A stretch of 64,000 nt of DNA from the NCBI GenBank assembly GCA_023101885.1, contig JALPQD010000294.1, positions 1,973,501 to 2,037,500 on the forward strand, in the 5' to 3' direction. Origin of the DNA: Typhlomys cinereus (Eukaryota; Chordata; Mammalia; Rodentia; Platacanthomyidae). Made by a program: the position numbers and the translations under genes. The notes beneath the pieces are model-generated. The model ran no database searches and was not told where the DNA came from. It saw only the letters and a list, made by a program, of their open reading frames with translations. Positions 22,080-33,560 of this stretch are shown piece after piece. Each line of letters begins with the position of its first letter. Positions within the stretch are counted from its first letter, which is position 1.

Positions 22080-22518
22080 TGTTGCAGTTATTCTGAGTGT
22101 TGCCAATCAATTCATGATCAAATGCTTTATGAGAACAAGGGGCTTTATTTTGGCTTACGGTTTCCAGGTACAGTTATTACTTCAAATTACAGCAGAGTTC
22201 ACACCATATCAGGGACTGATAGACTGGTGATACCAAATCCACAAGACTGCTGAGAGGGACAATCCTCACTTGCCAGACAGCATGTTTGGACAAGTGTGCC
22301 AAAGAATGTCAACTTACTTAACCACTTAACCAGCCCTCCCCCCACTATATCCACTTACCCAGGGAATGAATCCTACTCACTATAGGCTGGGACTTTCCCC
22401 ATCGATTAGACAATCTTCTGTGGGCTTGCTTGTGGCTTAACTCAAATACTAGTTCTTTGTAAATGTGTTCAGAGCCAAACCTTTAATTGTCAAGTTGACA
22501 CTATTAGCTATCTATCAC
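22080..22518 (+). mobile_element. Old rodent interspersed repeat of uncertain class
   Basis: It has ggggctttattttggcttac, later cgattagacaatcttctg and the terminal ttgtcaagttgacactatt. It is similar in part to 31345-31690. I recognise the pattern as a common rodent repeat but not its class. Confidence 0.5.
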
Positions 22519-23149
22519 AAGTTCTGAGAGTATCTAGTCAATATATCTAGAAATGTATACATTGAGGAAATAATAATTTAATGTCCTTTTAAACTACTGT
22601 GTTTGGGGCACTTTTTATACTGCAAAGAAAATTGACATGTTACGTCTATCTGCTAATGACTTGAAAAAATTATATATATCTCACTTAGGCCTTTATCCTT
22701 ATTTCTCATCTCATGTATGCTAATATGAATAAAACATTGGCCAGTATGAATAAAACTCTATAATTTTCACTCTTTTATCATGTTTCTTACCTCTCATCAT
22801 CACAACTTTTGATGGATTGTGAATATTATCAAGTTGGCACCACCACTACCTTCTTATGATATACTCCATATTGCCCAGGAGAAAATGAGAATTAAATTTA
22901 CTACGCTTCCCTCTGTGGATGGTTCCAGTTTAAAACTTACCAAAAGGAAAAACTCAGGCAAGATGCAAGGGCAGAAAAGGCAACTACAGCGCTGTCTCTG
23001 TAGGCAGGTGCAGGCTAAGGCAGGGTGGAAGGGGTAGCCACAGCACTTACTAGGGAGCAAATGTTTTCTTTTTAATTTTAGTCTTTCTTTAATAACAAAA
23101 TGCTCTAAATACATCTCTCACCTCACCCAATAGATTTTTAATCAGTAAC
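22519..23149. other. Intergenic sequence, no gene recognised
   Basis: AT-rich. The open frame at 22819-23037 on + overlaps one on - at 22854-23114; neither has a recognisable motif. Confidence 0.4.
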
Positions 23150-23795
23150 TTATTTTTATTTTTTATTAAACTTCTTTTTCATTCTTTGACAGTTTCATAC
23201 ATGTATATAATGAATTTAAGGCATTCACTCCAGATCTCCTGATCCCATCCCGCTCCTCTCATTGAAAACCTTCATTTTCCCCAACTGCTCTCTTTCCTTT
23301 AGTTATTTATCAATCACTTTATCCATTATGCATTATGTTAAAATATTAAATTATTGAGCTATGTAAAGCCGTTCTCATGCTGATAATTAGTGTTCCTTGA
23401 GCATGATCCTCACAGTCCCTTCTATTCTTCCCTTTCTCCATGTCCCCTTCTATTAGTCCCCTTTGAACCTGTAGTTTATCTTTTTCTTTCATATCATCTG
23501 TATATACATATATACATATGATTTTTTGTATTTATATAAAATCTGATATCCACAAATGAGAGAAATATGTGATATTTGTCCATGTGAGATTGGCTTAGTC
23601 CTCAATATGGTTATTTCCAGTTGGATACTATTTACCTTCAAATGATACAATTTCATTTTTATTTAGAGCATCAGAAAAGTTTCATTGTGCAAATATGCAT
23701 TTTTAAAAATACATTCCTCTGCTGATGGTCATGTAGCTGTTTCTATAACTCAGCTCTTGTGAATAGTATTGCAGAAAACATTGGTGGATGGACAT
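23150..23795 (-). mobile_element. Old L1 3' end (Lx-like)
   Basis: Read on the minus strand: the decayed last codons of ORF2 (complement of 23703-23795, with the tgaatagtattgcagaaaac block) followed by a 3'UTR. The gagagaaatatgtgatatttg block at 23560-23580 is a hallmark of old L1 ORF2 C-termini. It is heavily mutated. Confidence 0.65.
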
Positions 23796-24054
23796 CTCAG
23801 TGCTCTGTTGACTTGCAACCTTTCTTGTAAGTATAGAGGAGCATTGGAGGGACACACACTTCACTGCGAAAACCTGAGACCAAGCTCTTGAGAATCCCTG
23901 GTGTCTGGGTATCAGACTGAATTCTGCAGCATCTGTCATGCTGATCAGGCATGCGGCATCCCTCAGTCTTCTTCCATAGCTCTCCCAACAATGCAGTGAT
24001 ACCTTCCTTCTACCCCTCATGCCTGAGGAAACCTGGGTAACAATTTTGCAGGGC
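23796..24054. other. Unassigned spacer
   Basis: No element recognised. A minus-strand open frame crosses it but has no motif. Confidence 0.4.
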
Positions 24055-24393
24055 TGTAGTTTGGATCTGAATGCCCTTAAAATTTCACCTATTAAAGGCT
24101 TAGTACCCAGCATGGCACTCTTGGGAGCAATACAAACTTTAAGAGGTGGGCTTCAGGTGAGTTTTCAGATAGTAGTGAGCGTATTTTCATAGGAAGTGTG
24201 GGATGCTGGTCTCTTCCCTTCTGTGATGTGAACTTGTTTCCTAATGCACTCCCAGCCTTCCTGGTCTGCCTCACTCTAGTCCCAAAGCAATGACTGAAAG
24301 CCTGGAATCTTCAAAACTATGAGCTAAAGTAAGTCTTGAGTATCTTGATTACTTCAGGTATTTCTATAGCAGCAGGAAACTGATTAATACTCA
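24055..24393 (+). mobile_element. Solo MaLR-type LTR
   Basis: The LTR-like unit starts tgtagtttggatctgaatg and ends aaactgattaatactca, so it has TG...CA termini. The aagaggtgggc block near 24143 and the final agcaggaaactgattaatac match the layout of ERVL-MaLR LTRs. At about 339 bp the size fits. No internal sequence is seen. Confidence 0.6.
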
Positions 24394-25193
24394 GCCTTCC
24401 ACAGAGAAGAAAATATATGGCTTTCTGTGAGCTCATGAACTCAAAGCCCTTTATCCTCCTCTTCCTCATGGTCTCACAAAGAATGTCATTACATGGATTC
24501 TTTCTTTTATAATCAACAAGATGCTGTACTTTTTTATTGTTAAGCTCTTGAAGAATATCAAAGCCTTTCAACACACAGCTACAGAATTCATTCTTAGCTC
24601 CCTGGTTCTCCACACCAGGAGCTATGGAAAAGACTCTCGCCCACTCGTTGCTCATTCTCCTTTGGAACTTTGGATTCTCTGTCACCTCTTTGCCCTGCTC
24701 TAATTTTCTGACTCGATTTCTTCTTTTTCAATTCAAGAAGTCTTTTATTCTTTACGAGAAGGGCATGTATCTAAAAATGCTCAGATGTAATATTCTCTTT
24801 AGCAGAGACAGGCGAGCATTCATCTGTGAATATACTTCTCTGCCTTTGTACAATGTTCTCAGAAGCTTTGGTTGCTTATCTAAATCAACCTGCATTTTGA
24901 CAAGAGCAAATTCAGTTGTGGAAAGCTTTGAGACTCAAAAAAACTTGTGAAACTAGAGAAAATAGTGCAATAAATTTACATGTATCTATTGCCCAGTTAT
25001 AATTACCAGCTATAAAGCAACATCATTTCAGCCCTACCCTCTCCCATTTTTCTTCCAGCCTCTTGAGGATCCTTAGCACAATTCTAAAAACAATGTTAGT
25101 TCATCTTTAAATATTAGTGCATCATTCTAGATGATGAGAATTTAAAGAAAATCAGTCATATTTGAAATCAGCAATAATTTTAATGTTAAATAT
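24394..25193. other. Intergenic sequence, no gene recognised
   Basis: Overlapping + and - frames of 60-122 codons occur at 24317-24950 without any family motif. I regard them as chance. Confidence 0.4.
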
Positions 25194-25818
25194 CCAATCA
25201 AATCTATTTATTTACTTTTATTTCTGCTCATACAAACTTAACACCTTCTTTCACCTCCCCCCAACCCCCCTCCTTCCCCTTCCCTCTCCCTCCCCCCCAT
25301 CCCCCAGTGCCTCACCCTTATCCCCTGGAGCATTCTTTATTTTTTTAAAATTAGTTATTTAATTTTTTTATTTCCACTCATACATCCTTTAATGTGCATG
25401 CCAAACTCTCCTCTGGGTCCTCTTCTCCGATAAAGTGCAAGGACCCAGGGGCATTTCCCAGAACCCTTTCCTGTGTTCCCCTTAAGCATAGGAACATTAC
25501 TGTGATTGTCAGTCCCTAGCCTCCAAGGATCCTAGTGCCTTTAGTCCATGCAAGACTTTGTGGGGTCAATAATGTGTTGGACATAACACAGGTCATGCAA
25601 AGTCCTGTTATGATTGCTTCGGCCTTAACTTGTGTGGAGTATCTTGCATATCATGACTCCTCCCATCCTTGTGCTCTTACAATCTTACCGCCCCCTCTTC
25701 CGCAAATTTCCCTGAGCTTCAGGATGGGGAGAGATTAAAAAAAATCAACAAACCATAATTCAGAACATCAGAGACTCTATATCAACCACTTGGAACTGGG
25801 CCAGCCAATCAAATTTAT
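25194..25818 (-). mobile_element. Twin-primed 5'-inverted L1 3'UTR insertion with TSD
   Basis: The insert spans 25208-25804. The minus-strand part (25208-25738) is L1 3'UTR to the tail. The adjoining part (25739-25804) is the immediately upstream 3'UTR segment but in + orientation. In an uninterrupted copy (L1-B 10825-10885) the two pieces are contiguous (ggccagcc then taatctctcc). It is flanked by ccaatcaaatctat (25194-25207) and ccaatcaaatttat (25805-25818), a 14-bp TSD with one mismatch. This is the expected product of twin priming. Confidence 0.85.
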
Positions 25819-26826
25819 ATTATTTGTCATAGAAAATATTTTGTCACTTAGGCCCTGATCTAATTGGTTCTAGGTAAGATCTACACATCAGATAAACTAT
25901 GCTTTTAAAAATTCTACACTTGTAGGACACATAATACTGCACCTATTTTTGAGGAACAGCGTGATGTCTTGATATATATATGGGTCATCTAATGATCAAA
26001 TTAAGTAATTAGCATACTTTCTACCCCAAACATATATAAGTTCCTTGTAGCAAGAATATTCAAAAAGTCTTTTTGAGATATGTAGTGCACTGTTGTTAAC
26101 TATTATAACTGAATATTAGGACAACAGAACTTAATTTCTTATTACACACTGACTAACCTCTACCCATCAATCTATCTCCTCACCTTCCATGGCTATTTTA
26201 TGCTCCCTAAAATTGACACTTTCAGATTGCTGATTCACTTTTAAGGTATTTTTTTGCTTGTATCACTACTTCATGTAATTTTTACTGTTTAGGTAAGAAC
26301 TGCATTTTCCTCAGTATGGATTTTGTTGATTGACCCCTTGTGGTGACATTTGAAATGGACTTTTGTTTCCTAAGCTTTTAGAATATTGAATATCTACAGG
26401 AGCAAGACCACCAACTAAGTGACATTATATCTAGTTGACAAAGCACAGTGCCAAACTGCTTCTCTTTTTGAGGTGTAAATCCATCACTTTATTAAGAATT
26501 AATAAAGAGTGATATTCTGTTATTCCTTCTTTATGTGTGTGCTGCAATAGCTTCTTATATCAAAAGAAACTATCCTTTATACTGTTGGATTTTACTGAGG
26601 CATAATTCATATCAGGATAAAGTCCAACAACATACAACTGGGTGTTTCTTTAAAAGAAACTGTTTTTGAAAATGATTGTTTTGTTCCTAGATCACACTGG
26701 GGCTAGTTAGATTCATTGATGGTTTTTACTACAAAGCATTTTGTAGCAAATATGTTTTTCTTCCACGTAAGCTGCTGTAATAATCCTCCAACTTTCTGTT
26801 AAAGTGTAGCCTGGGAAGGTATACTG
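25819..26826. other. Intergenic AT-rich sequence
   Basis: No gene or recognised repeat. Confidence 0.4.
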
Positions 26827-27110
26827 GACCAACTGTGTCCCTACAAATTCCCATGCTTATACCCCAACACCCCTCTAAACACGCCCCCCCCCAATGTAAC
26901 TGTATTTGAAGATAAGGCCTTTAAAGAGGTAAATAAAGTTAAAAGTGTTATGCATGTGGTCCATGATTCAGCAATACTTGTGTTAGTATTTTAAAAAGGG
27001 AAGCAATAAAAGAATATATATTTATAGAAAGAGGCTTCATGATGGACAATAAGAAGATAGTTACCTGCAAGTCAGGTTCTACCTGCGCTGCTTCGAACTC
27101 GTAGCTGTTA
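26827..27110 (+). mobile_element. Possible ancient LTR fragment (MaLR-like)
   Basis: The order gtgtccctacaaattcccatg, aatgtaactgtatttgaag, ataaggcctttaaagagg resembles the 5' part of ancient mammalian LTR/MaLR-type repeats. It is strongly diverged and the assignment is weak. Confidence 0.4.
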
Positions 27111-27315
27111 AAAGATGTCATGCACTGTATATTCCCAAAGAGCTGGGCGAGGCATTTTTAGCATCCTCACAATTCTAACGTTCTGGTCTTCGTCTTAGGC
27201 TTACTGTGTTGGTGGGTGGGACTACCTGCTGGTCACATACCTGAGTGATCGTAAATGTGTTGGCGTAGTTTCATTATTTTTCAAGTTTATTATGTAATAC
27301 TCTGCTATTTCCTCT
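27111..27315. other. Unassigned spacer
   Basis: No recognised feature. Confidence 0.35.
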
Positions 27316-27602
27316 TTTTCTTTTTTCATATGTGTGTGGGTACATGGTGTGTGAACATATATACAAGAGGGTACTTGAGTATATGTGCCTGTGGAGGCCC
27401 AAAAGTTATATGGGGAATCATTCTGGATTGCTCTACATCCTTATTGCTTTGTTCTAGAGTTTTCCAGGCTCTGCCTTCTAGGGCCAGAAAAGCAGGCTGC
27501 TACCATATCTTTCTGACATTTTTACATGGGATCTGGGAACTGAATTCAGGTCAATTTACTTGTCAGACAAAGATTTTAATCCCTGAGCCATCTTCCCAGC
27601 CT
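27316..27602 (-). mobile_element. tRNA-derived SINE, older copy
   Basis: The head is at the right end (complement of gagccatcttcccagcct), the B-box-like gaattcagg follows, then a body similar to 30466-30727 (gtgcctgtggaggccca) and a degenerate TG-rich tail at the left. It is diverged. Confidence 0.65.
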
Positions 27603-27639
27603 TGTCACTTTCTTTTAGGTATTTGATTTTGTTCCTCCA

Positions 27640-28350
27640 AAATTTACGTGGATGTCTTAGCTCTAGGTACCTGTACATGTGACTTCTTTTGGAAATAACT
27701 TCTTTGCAGACATGAAAGCTAAGATTGTTTGGGGTTAAGGGGTGAAAGAGATATAATGCAGCATGTCTTGGAAAAGACATGAAGACACAAACCCATGAGA
27801 AGTTTGGAAGCACAGGTTATGGTTGTACTTGGCAGCTGCAAACCAAAGAAAGCCAAGGAGTGCCCGCAGCTAACAGAAACTAAGAGAAAGGAAAAGGAAA
27901 GGAAAAATCCTTGTAGCTTAGGGTGTTGAAACAAAACCCTGTGGAGGAGGTGACCTTTACAGCAGCCATGTCACATAGTCTGGCAGCTGGAAGATGGAGG
28001 CCACATCTTGGGTTCTTAGTGACAGCTTGCTTTCCCATCTAGAGATAGCTCTCTCCTTGTAGTGAACTCACATGCTGGGGAGCAGAGAGCAAAAGAATTA
28101 GCAAGCTCTCTCTTCTTATAGGGGAACTAACCTCATTCATACAGTTCATGCCTTCTTAGCTTGGTTGCCTACCAATTTGTGTGTATGGGGGGGTATAAAC
28201 ACTTAATGCATAACAATCTTCTGGCATCCATACCAGAGGCTTGCCCAGATCTCTCAGACTACAGACTTTAGACCACAGGACTATAAGAAAATAAATTTCT
28301 GTTTTAAAACACACAGCTTATGAGAAATTGTTGTAGTAGGTCTAAGAAAC
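27640..28350 (+). mobile_element. Ancient LTR-like repeat, diverged
   Basis: The blocks aaataacttctttgcagac, gtcttggaaaagacatgaag, gcagctgcaaaccaaagaaa and the final aaaataaatttctgtttt occur in the order seen in a common mammalian LTR-type repeat. Class is uncertain. Non-coding. Confidence 0.4.
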
Positions 28351-28577
28351 TAATCCTAATGTATATTTCTCCTCTACCCCTATTCCTAATTGGACATGTG
28401 TATTTGAATTCATTGATTTATACTCCTCCCACCCTGAACTGTCCTAAACTCTTTCCTAACTAAATTCTCATGACTTTTCAATTGCTAACTAATTGATGCT
28501 GCTCTCATAGACTCTTCAATGGCTGCATTTAACGGAGACATATTCATCATCCACAAGAAAGCAATCCAGCTTTGTAG

Positions 28578-28681
28578 TTGTTTACCAGGACACAAATATT
28601 TTGGCATGTGTAGAACTGAAACTCTTTCCCATACATCCATATTTTCATCATTATCCAAAGGACATGCCTCACTTTCAAAAT
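28578..28681 (+). repeat. 104-bp direct repeat, copy 1
   Basis: It begins ttgtttaccaggacac and ends cactttcaaaat. Partner at 29529-29632, 951 bases away. Weaker similarity extends a few bases upstream (ccagctt). Confidence 0.85.
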
Positions 28682-29528
28682 GACCCATACTGTGCATCCT
28701 GAAATATAGGTGACAGGGTAGGAAGAAATATGGAGGAGATGCAGCCCTGTTGCCACATGATCTAGGAGGGAAATTCCTATACTCAGTTCTTTAGTCATAA
28801 GTAGTTTTACAGCTGTAGTACGACTAAGGGGACAGGAAAGGAATATGAAGGAACATTCAGAAAACTCAGTCACTGCCACTATAATCTTGGTTACACATAT
28901 TGTTTCAAGATAAACTGAATAAAGAGATTGTTTTTTCCCATGAGTATATCTTAGCTGCATCTCATATATTATAAAATTTCTTTAGCCACTAACCATTTAA
29001 ATACATGTCTGTGTGAAATTGTGTACGTGAGGTAATCCATCCCTGTCCAAGAAGTCTCAGGTGCTCTAGTTTTTATTTGGCATGGAGTTTGGGTGCTTTG
29101 ATGCATGCTCAGGCGCTCTGAGTTTTCTGACACTCAGCTGCAATCCCAGGATGCCACAGTGTCTCCACAGCTGCTCATAACTCCACGAGCTCCCTGCCTT
29201 TTGCAACCTGGGAAATCCATAGGCCTTTCCCACCAATAGTAGGTCTCTGATAATCTTTCAGCCCTTTGCTCAACCTACAAAATCTTGCCTGAATCAGGGA
29301 CTCTTCTATTTCTGGATTCATTCTCAAAGCTCACCTGTCTTCAGACACTGTACGGGTCCAGAGTGTGTTCCCTTCTCCCAACCAGATCTGAGTTTGTGTT
29401 GAATCCCCACTTCCTTTGGGAAAAGCACTGGAGAGGACAAGGCTAACCCGAGTAGTTTTTCCCATGAGAATCAGTGCTTTTCAGGTCATTCTTAGGACTC
29501 CTAGCACATTCCCAGTCCAGCTTCATCA

Positions 29529-29632
29529 TTGTTTACCAGGACACAAATATCTTGGCATGTGTAGAACTGAAACTCTTTCCCATACATCCATATTTTCATC
29601 ATTGACCAAAGGGCATGCCTCACTTTCAAAAT
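29529..29632 (+). repeat. 104-bp direct repeat, copy 2
   Basis: Same unit as 28578-28681 with about four substitutions and no indel. Confidence 0.85.
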
Positions 29633-29913
29633 CATTTGAAAAATAATTTGCTAGACTTTTGTCACTTTATTTTACTTAATATGCATTATTGTCATCCTAT
29701 TTCAGCGTAAAATAATGTGGCCTTTATATTTACAGCTTTTTAAGTGGATTGAAGCACATTTGGGCTTAATAGACAATCAATTTTAAGATAATAATTACTT
29801 TATAAGACCTTGAGAAATCCAATGTTAATTCGTTTAACACAATTCAATTATAGAATGCAAATTTTTCTTGTCTTTTCTTGATGTAGTTTGCATTTATCAG
29901 TCAAAATATGCAA

Positions 29914-30212
29914 GCTAGGACTGTGAAGACGGCTCGTGGATAGAATGTTTACTCTATAATCATTCTGACCAGAGTTTGGATCCCCAGAATCCATATAAAA
30001 CCTGGGCAACTGTGGTGGTCACCTGCATTCCCAACACTGGAGAAGTAAAGATAGAACTCCCAGAGGCAAGGTAGATAGATAGCTTCACCAATTGGTGAAC
30101 TCCAGGTTGAACCGAAAGGGAGTCTGACTTAGCAATAAAAAATGAAGTTGTAAAGCATCAAATTGGGTCTCCCTACTCACACACACAAATGCAAATGTGC
30201 ATACACACAAAA
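29914..30212 (+). mobile_element. B4-like SINE
   Basis: A tRNA/ID-like head (gtgaagacggctcgtggat, B box gtttggatccccag) is followed by a B1-like part (gtggtggtcacctgcattcc, gcttcaccaattggtgaactcc) and a (CA)-rich tail. This head-to-B1 order is the B4 layout. Confidence 0.65.
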
Positions 30213-30465
30213 TGAATTAACAAAGCAAGTTACATCAGAAACGGTTTCTTACCATATTGTGGTTTTATATTATTTTCTTCTATAATTTTTGCTTTGTATA
30301 TTTTGATGTTTTATTGACCAAATAAAGATTCATACTTTCATGTTCATTTTATATTTTAATCTCAAGTCATACTGCTTTATTACTATTAAACATAGTAATT
30401 TATTATTCTTTATTGTTTATTGCTCTTTATGATTTGGTAACTTCTGCTTTTATTTGTAAGTTTAA
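30213..30465. other. AT-rich spacer
   Basis: No recognised feature. Confidence 0.35.
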
Positions 30466-30728
30466 TTTTTCAACTGTGTGGATGTGTGTACATATGTGTG
30501 TGTACCAGAAGGCACTTGAGTGTGTGTGCCTGTGGAGGCCCAAGGTTGGTTTCACAAATTATTTTTACTGCTTTGTTCTGAGGTATCTCAGGCTCTGCTT
30601 TCCAGGGTCAGAAATGCAGACTGCCACCACTTCTGCCTGATGTTTTAAAATAAGATTTGGAGATCTGAACTAAGGTCCTATTGCTTGGGAGGCAAAGGTT
30701 TTAATCCCTGAATCATCTCTTCAGTCCT
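30466..30728 (-). mobile_element. tRNA-derived SINE, older copy
   Basis: Right-end head (complement of gaatcatctcttcagtcct), then the body with gtgcctgtggaggcccaagg, then a TG-rich tail on the left. Same group as 27316-27602. Confidence 0.65.
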
Positions 30729-31138
30729 ATTTGTAGTTTCTTAAAATTAATTTTGTTCTTATACCTTCAGTTTATTTTTGGCAGATAAATATCATCCTTT
30801 ATTTGAAGCTTTATTAAGTCATTTTGATTCAGCCATACTATCTTATGCAAAATATAGTTCAGTTTTATCACTTGAAACAATGTAAGTGTCTTTGTGTTTT
30901 GATAGATTTATTCAGTCACAGAAGATTGCAGTAAGAGATGTGTTTGGTCTGATGTTGTCTTAGTTCTGCTCTGAGTTCTTTTCTGTGATGCTATATATTT
31001 TATGTTTTTGTTGATATGAGTTATTTATTTTAGATAAATAATGGGATGTATTCACTTTTATATTGTGTATTGATTTGATAAATACACAGCTGCTGAAAGC
31101 TCTAATAGTAGTTATTTTTGAATCTAAAATAGTAATGA

Positions 31139-31172
<34 letters not shown>

Positions 31173-31344
31173 ACACACACACACACACCCCTTTCAGTAG
31201 ACAACAAGGCAAGTGGGGGATTGCTTGGTTTGTACATAGAGATTCTTGATTTATAAACAGAGGTTCTTGACCATGGAATTTCCTCCCCTTTCCCTGAAAT
31301 ATTGCCAGTATTTGAAAACTTGATTGCTCCTTCCTTGCAGTTTG
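30729..31344. other. Intergenic AT-rich sequence around the (CA)n tract
   Basis: No gene recognised. Confidence 0.4.
31139..31188 (+). repeat. (CA)n microsatellite
   Basis: About 25 AC units interrupted once by a T. The minus-strand CVCVCV reading frames over it are artefacts. Confidence 0.95.
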
Positions 31345-31700
31345 CTTGCATTGTTGCATTGTTGCTGATAAAGTAATCAGAAAACAGCCTTAGGCAGCAA
31401 GAGGCTTGTTCTCTTTTGGTTAAGTATACAGAAGGAAGCCAACTGTTTCATGCAGTTTTGTCCATCTGATTCATCTGCTCAGGGACCAAACCACCATGGC
31501 TTGGACCTTTCCAATCAACTAGACAATCTCTTGAAGGTTTACTCTGGGCTTAACTCAACTACTAATTCTCCATGAATGTGCCCAGAACTTTAATTCTCAA
31601 CCATCAAATTGACACATATCTAACTATGATATTCTCAATTGACACTTATTATTATCAAATTGACACTTATATCTAGCTATGATATTCTCAAAATCATTGG
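31345..31700 (+). mobile_element. Old interspersed repeat with a local duplication at its end
   Basis: It shares caatcaactagacaatctc, ggcttaactcaactactaat and a ...aattgacac end with 22080-22518. Its terminal part is duplicated: atcaaattgacac...ctatgatattctcaa occurs at about 31604-31641 and again at 31656-31694. Confidence 0.5.
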
Positions 31701-33394
31701 AGAGAGGTGCTAATGACATTTAGTACCATCAGATACTACACTGTGTAAGGTAGTACCAATAACAAAGAGTGATCTGAAGAAATGAAAAAGAAAAAGAAAA
31801 ACCAGCAGAATTTGTGACCAGGTGACGATATGATCAAAGTCTCTCATTCTGAGGAATTTGAGGCTCATGGATGCAAGATGTTTCCTTCAACTCTAGACAG
31901 CTAGTTAGTGTACAAGGAAGGCAAAAGCCTAAGGCTATAGCGAGTTCTGCTGTGGCATCCTGCCTCCTTAACAGATGTTCATTTAGAGCAGGCTACTCCC
32001 TCTACATGCCAGACACTTCCACACAGGGGCCTCCTTGTTACTGAAAGCTGAAAGCGATAGCTTGCTTCATAGTAAACAGGAGACTTCAGATTTCCAGCTG
32101 TGTAAAAATAAAATAAAATTTGGACAGAACTCTGCAACTTGGTAAAATTAGACTAGGTATGTAAAGAGCAAACACTTGATTTCTCGTGAAATGCTAAATG
32201 TGTAATCCTCACACTTGGAGAGAAAAAAAAAAAACCCTTAGAAGTTGTTCCATCCTACCTGTCATTGATCATGGTCATCTTCAAAAACTACTCACTCTTA
32301 ACAGGGGAAGCTCAGGACGCTTAGACACAGGTTGTAATAATGATTATTGTAGATGTAAGACATTACAGAAATTGCAACCTGCAGTTTTGGATTCCATCAA
32401 GTAACAATTGACTTTATATTCACAAACCAATCAGAAAAGCCTTTTTCAAATAGCACAATGTGAACATGATGAAAAGAGTAATTGCAAGAGGGTGAGAGAA
32501 GGTTGAGAGAGACTTTGGCATGACAAATAATACAATCAAGCTGTCCAATCTCCAAGAGGAGACTCTGTCTCCAGGACAAAGGAGCCAACACCCTCTGCCC
32601 ATACCACCAATTGAGGAGCTGAATTCCTTCATGGAAGTACTGCTTTTGCAGGGAATATCGACAGTGAGATTTTCAGACTTAGTTAGAGTGGCTGGCTCAA
32701 CTCCTGCAGTTAAAGAATCTTGCAAGGAAGAAGGAAAACAAGTTTTTTAGGATGGAATCAGCTGATAAGAGGATCCTCATATGTTGTTTGATATCCCTTT
32801 AACAAGAGAAGGAAGAGAAGACTTTCTTTACTTGTATTTGGGATGAAGACAGAGATGGAAATCACCCAAATTTGAATGTAATGAGAATGTCTGTTTTGGA
32901 AACTATTATTAGTTTCTACAAGTAGAATTTGATTGCACAATTAATTTTTTGTTACACTTGAACTACCCAAAATGACCATTTCCCCATCTCCCTTCTGGTT
33001 TCCCTATCTCAGTAATGACACTATCATCTACTCAGCTGCTCCATCAACAGATAACAAAGGGATTCTGCATGTGTCCACATCCTCTCAAGCTAATCCAGTT
33101 CCAGAGTACTTGGATTCTTCCATCTAAAATCACAACTGTAAGTACACAATGTGCTCCCACTGCTGTGAAGCAGGTCCAGGCTACCATGGATCTTCTATCT
33201 GAAAACCCAAAGTCATTTTTCTGCTCCTCTAAACTCTTGACTCTTCCTAATCTTTAGTTCATGTAGCAATGAAAGATCTTGCTTTGCTTGGCTGAAAGAA
33301 CAAATTATATTCAAAGCCCTCCTCCTGCACATTCTCAAATGGTCCACTATCCCCTAGTCTGACAATACCTTGGTTTCATGTATTATTATCAAGT
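31701..33394. other. Intergenic sequence, no gene recognised
   Basis: Short frames on both strands (up to 101 codons) without motifs. Confidence 0.4.
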
Positions 33395-33560
33395 GGTTCA
33401 AAGCAACACTATGATGTACTTTTTATTGATCCTCATTTTCTGAATTAAGGCTACTGATGTTCAACAAGGTTAAATGACTTTCCCAAGGTCACATGATTAG
33501 GTAGTTCCTAAAGGGTGATTCCGTTCTTGTGTTTCAAGTGTATCACAACTGTTCTTGCTC
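33395..33560 (+). mobile_element. MIR-like ancient SINE
   Basis: The block gatcctcattttctgaatta...gttaaatgactttcccaaggtcacatg closely follows the MIR core (cctcattttacagatgagg...taacttgcccaaggtcaca). It is an ancient element shared across mammals. Confidence 0.65.

Larger units (their letters stand above)
28351..29913. other. Intergenic sequence carrying a 104-bp direct repeat
   Basis: No gene recognised. Copies at 28578-28681 and 29529-29632 differ at only about four positions. The sequence between and around them is not repeated. The longest frame (28547-28960, minus, 137 codons) has no motif. Confidence 0.5.

Noticed and set aside
28547..28960. 137-codon minus-strand frame
   Set aside because: No motif, low complexity is absent but no similarity is recognised; length is within chance for AT-rich DNA of this size.
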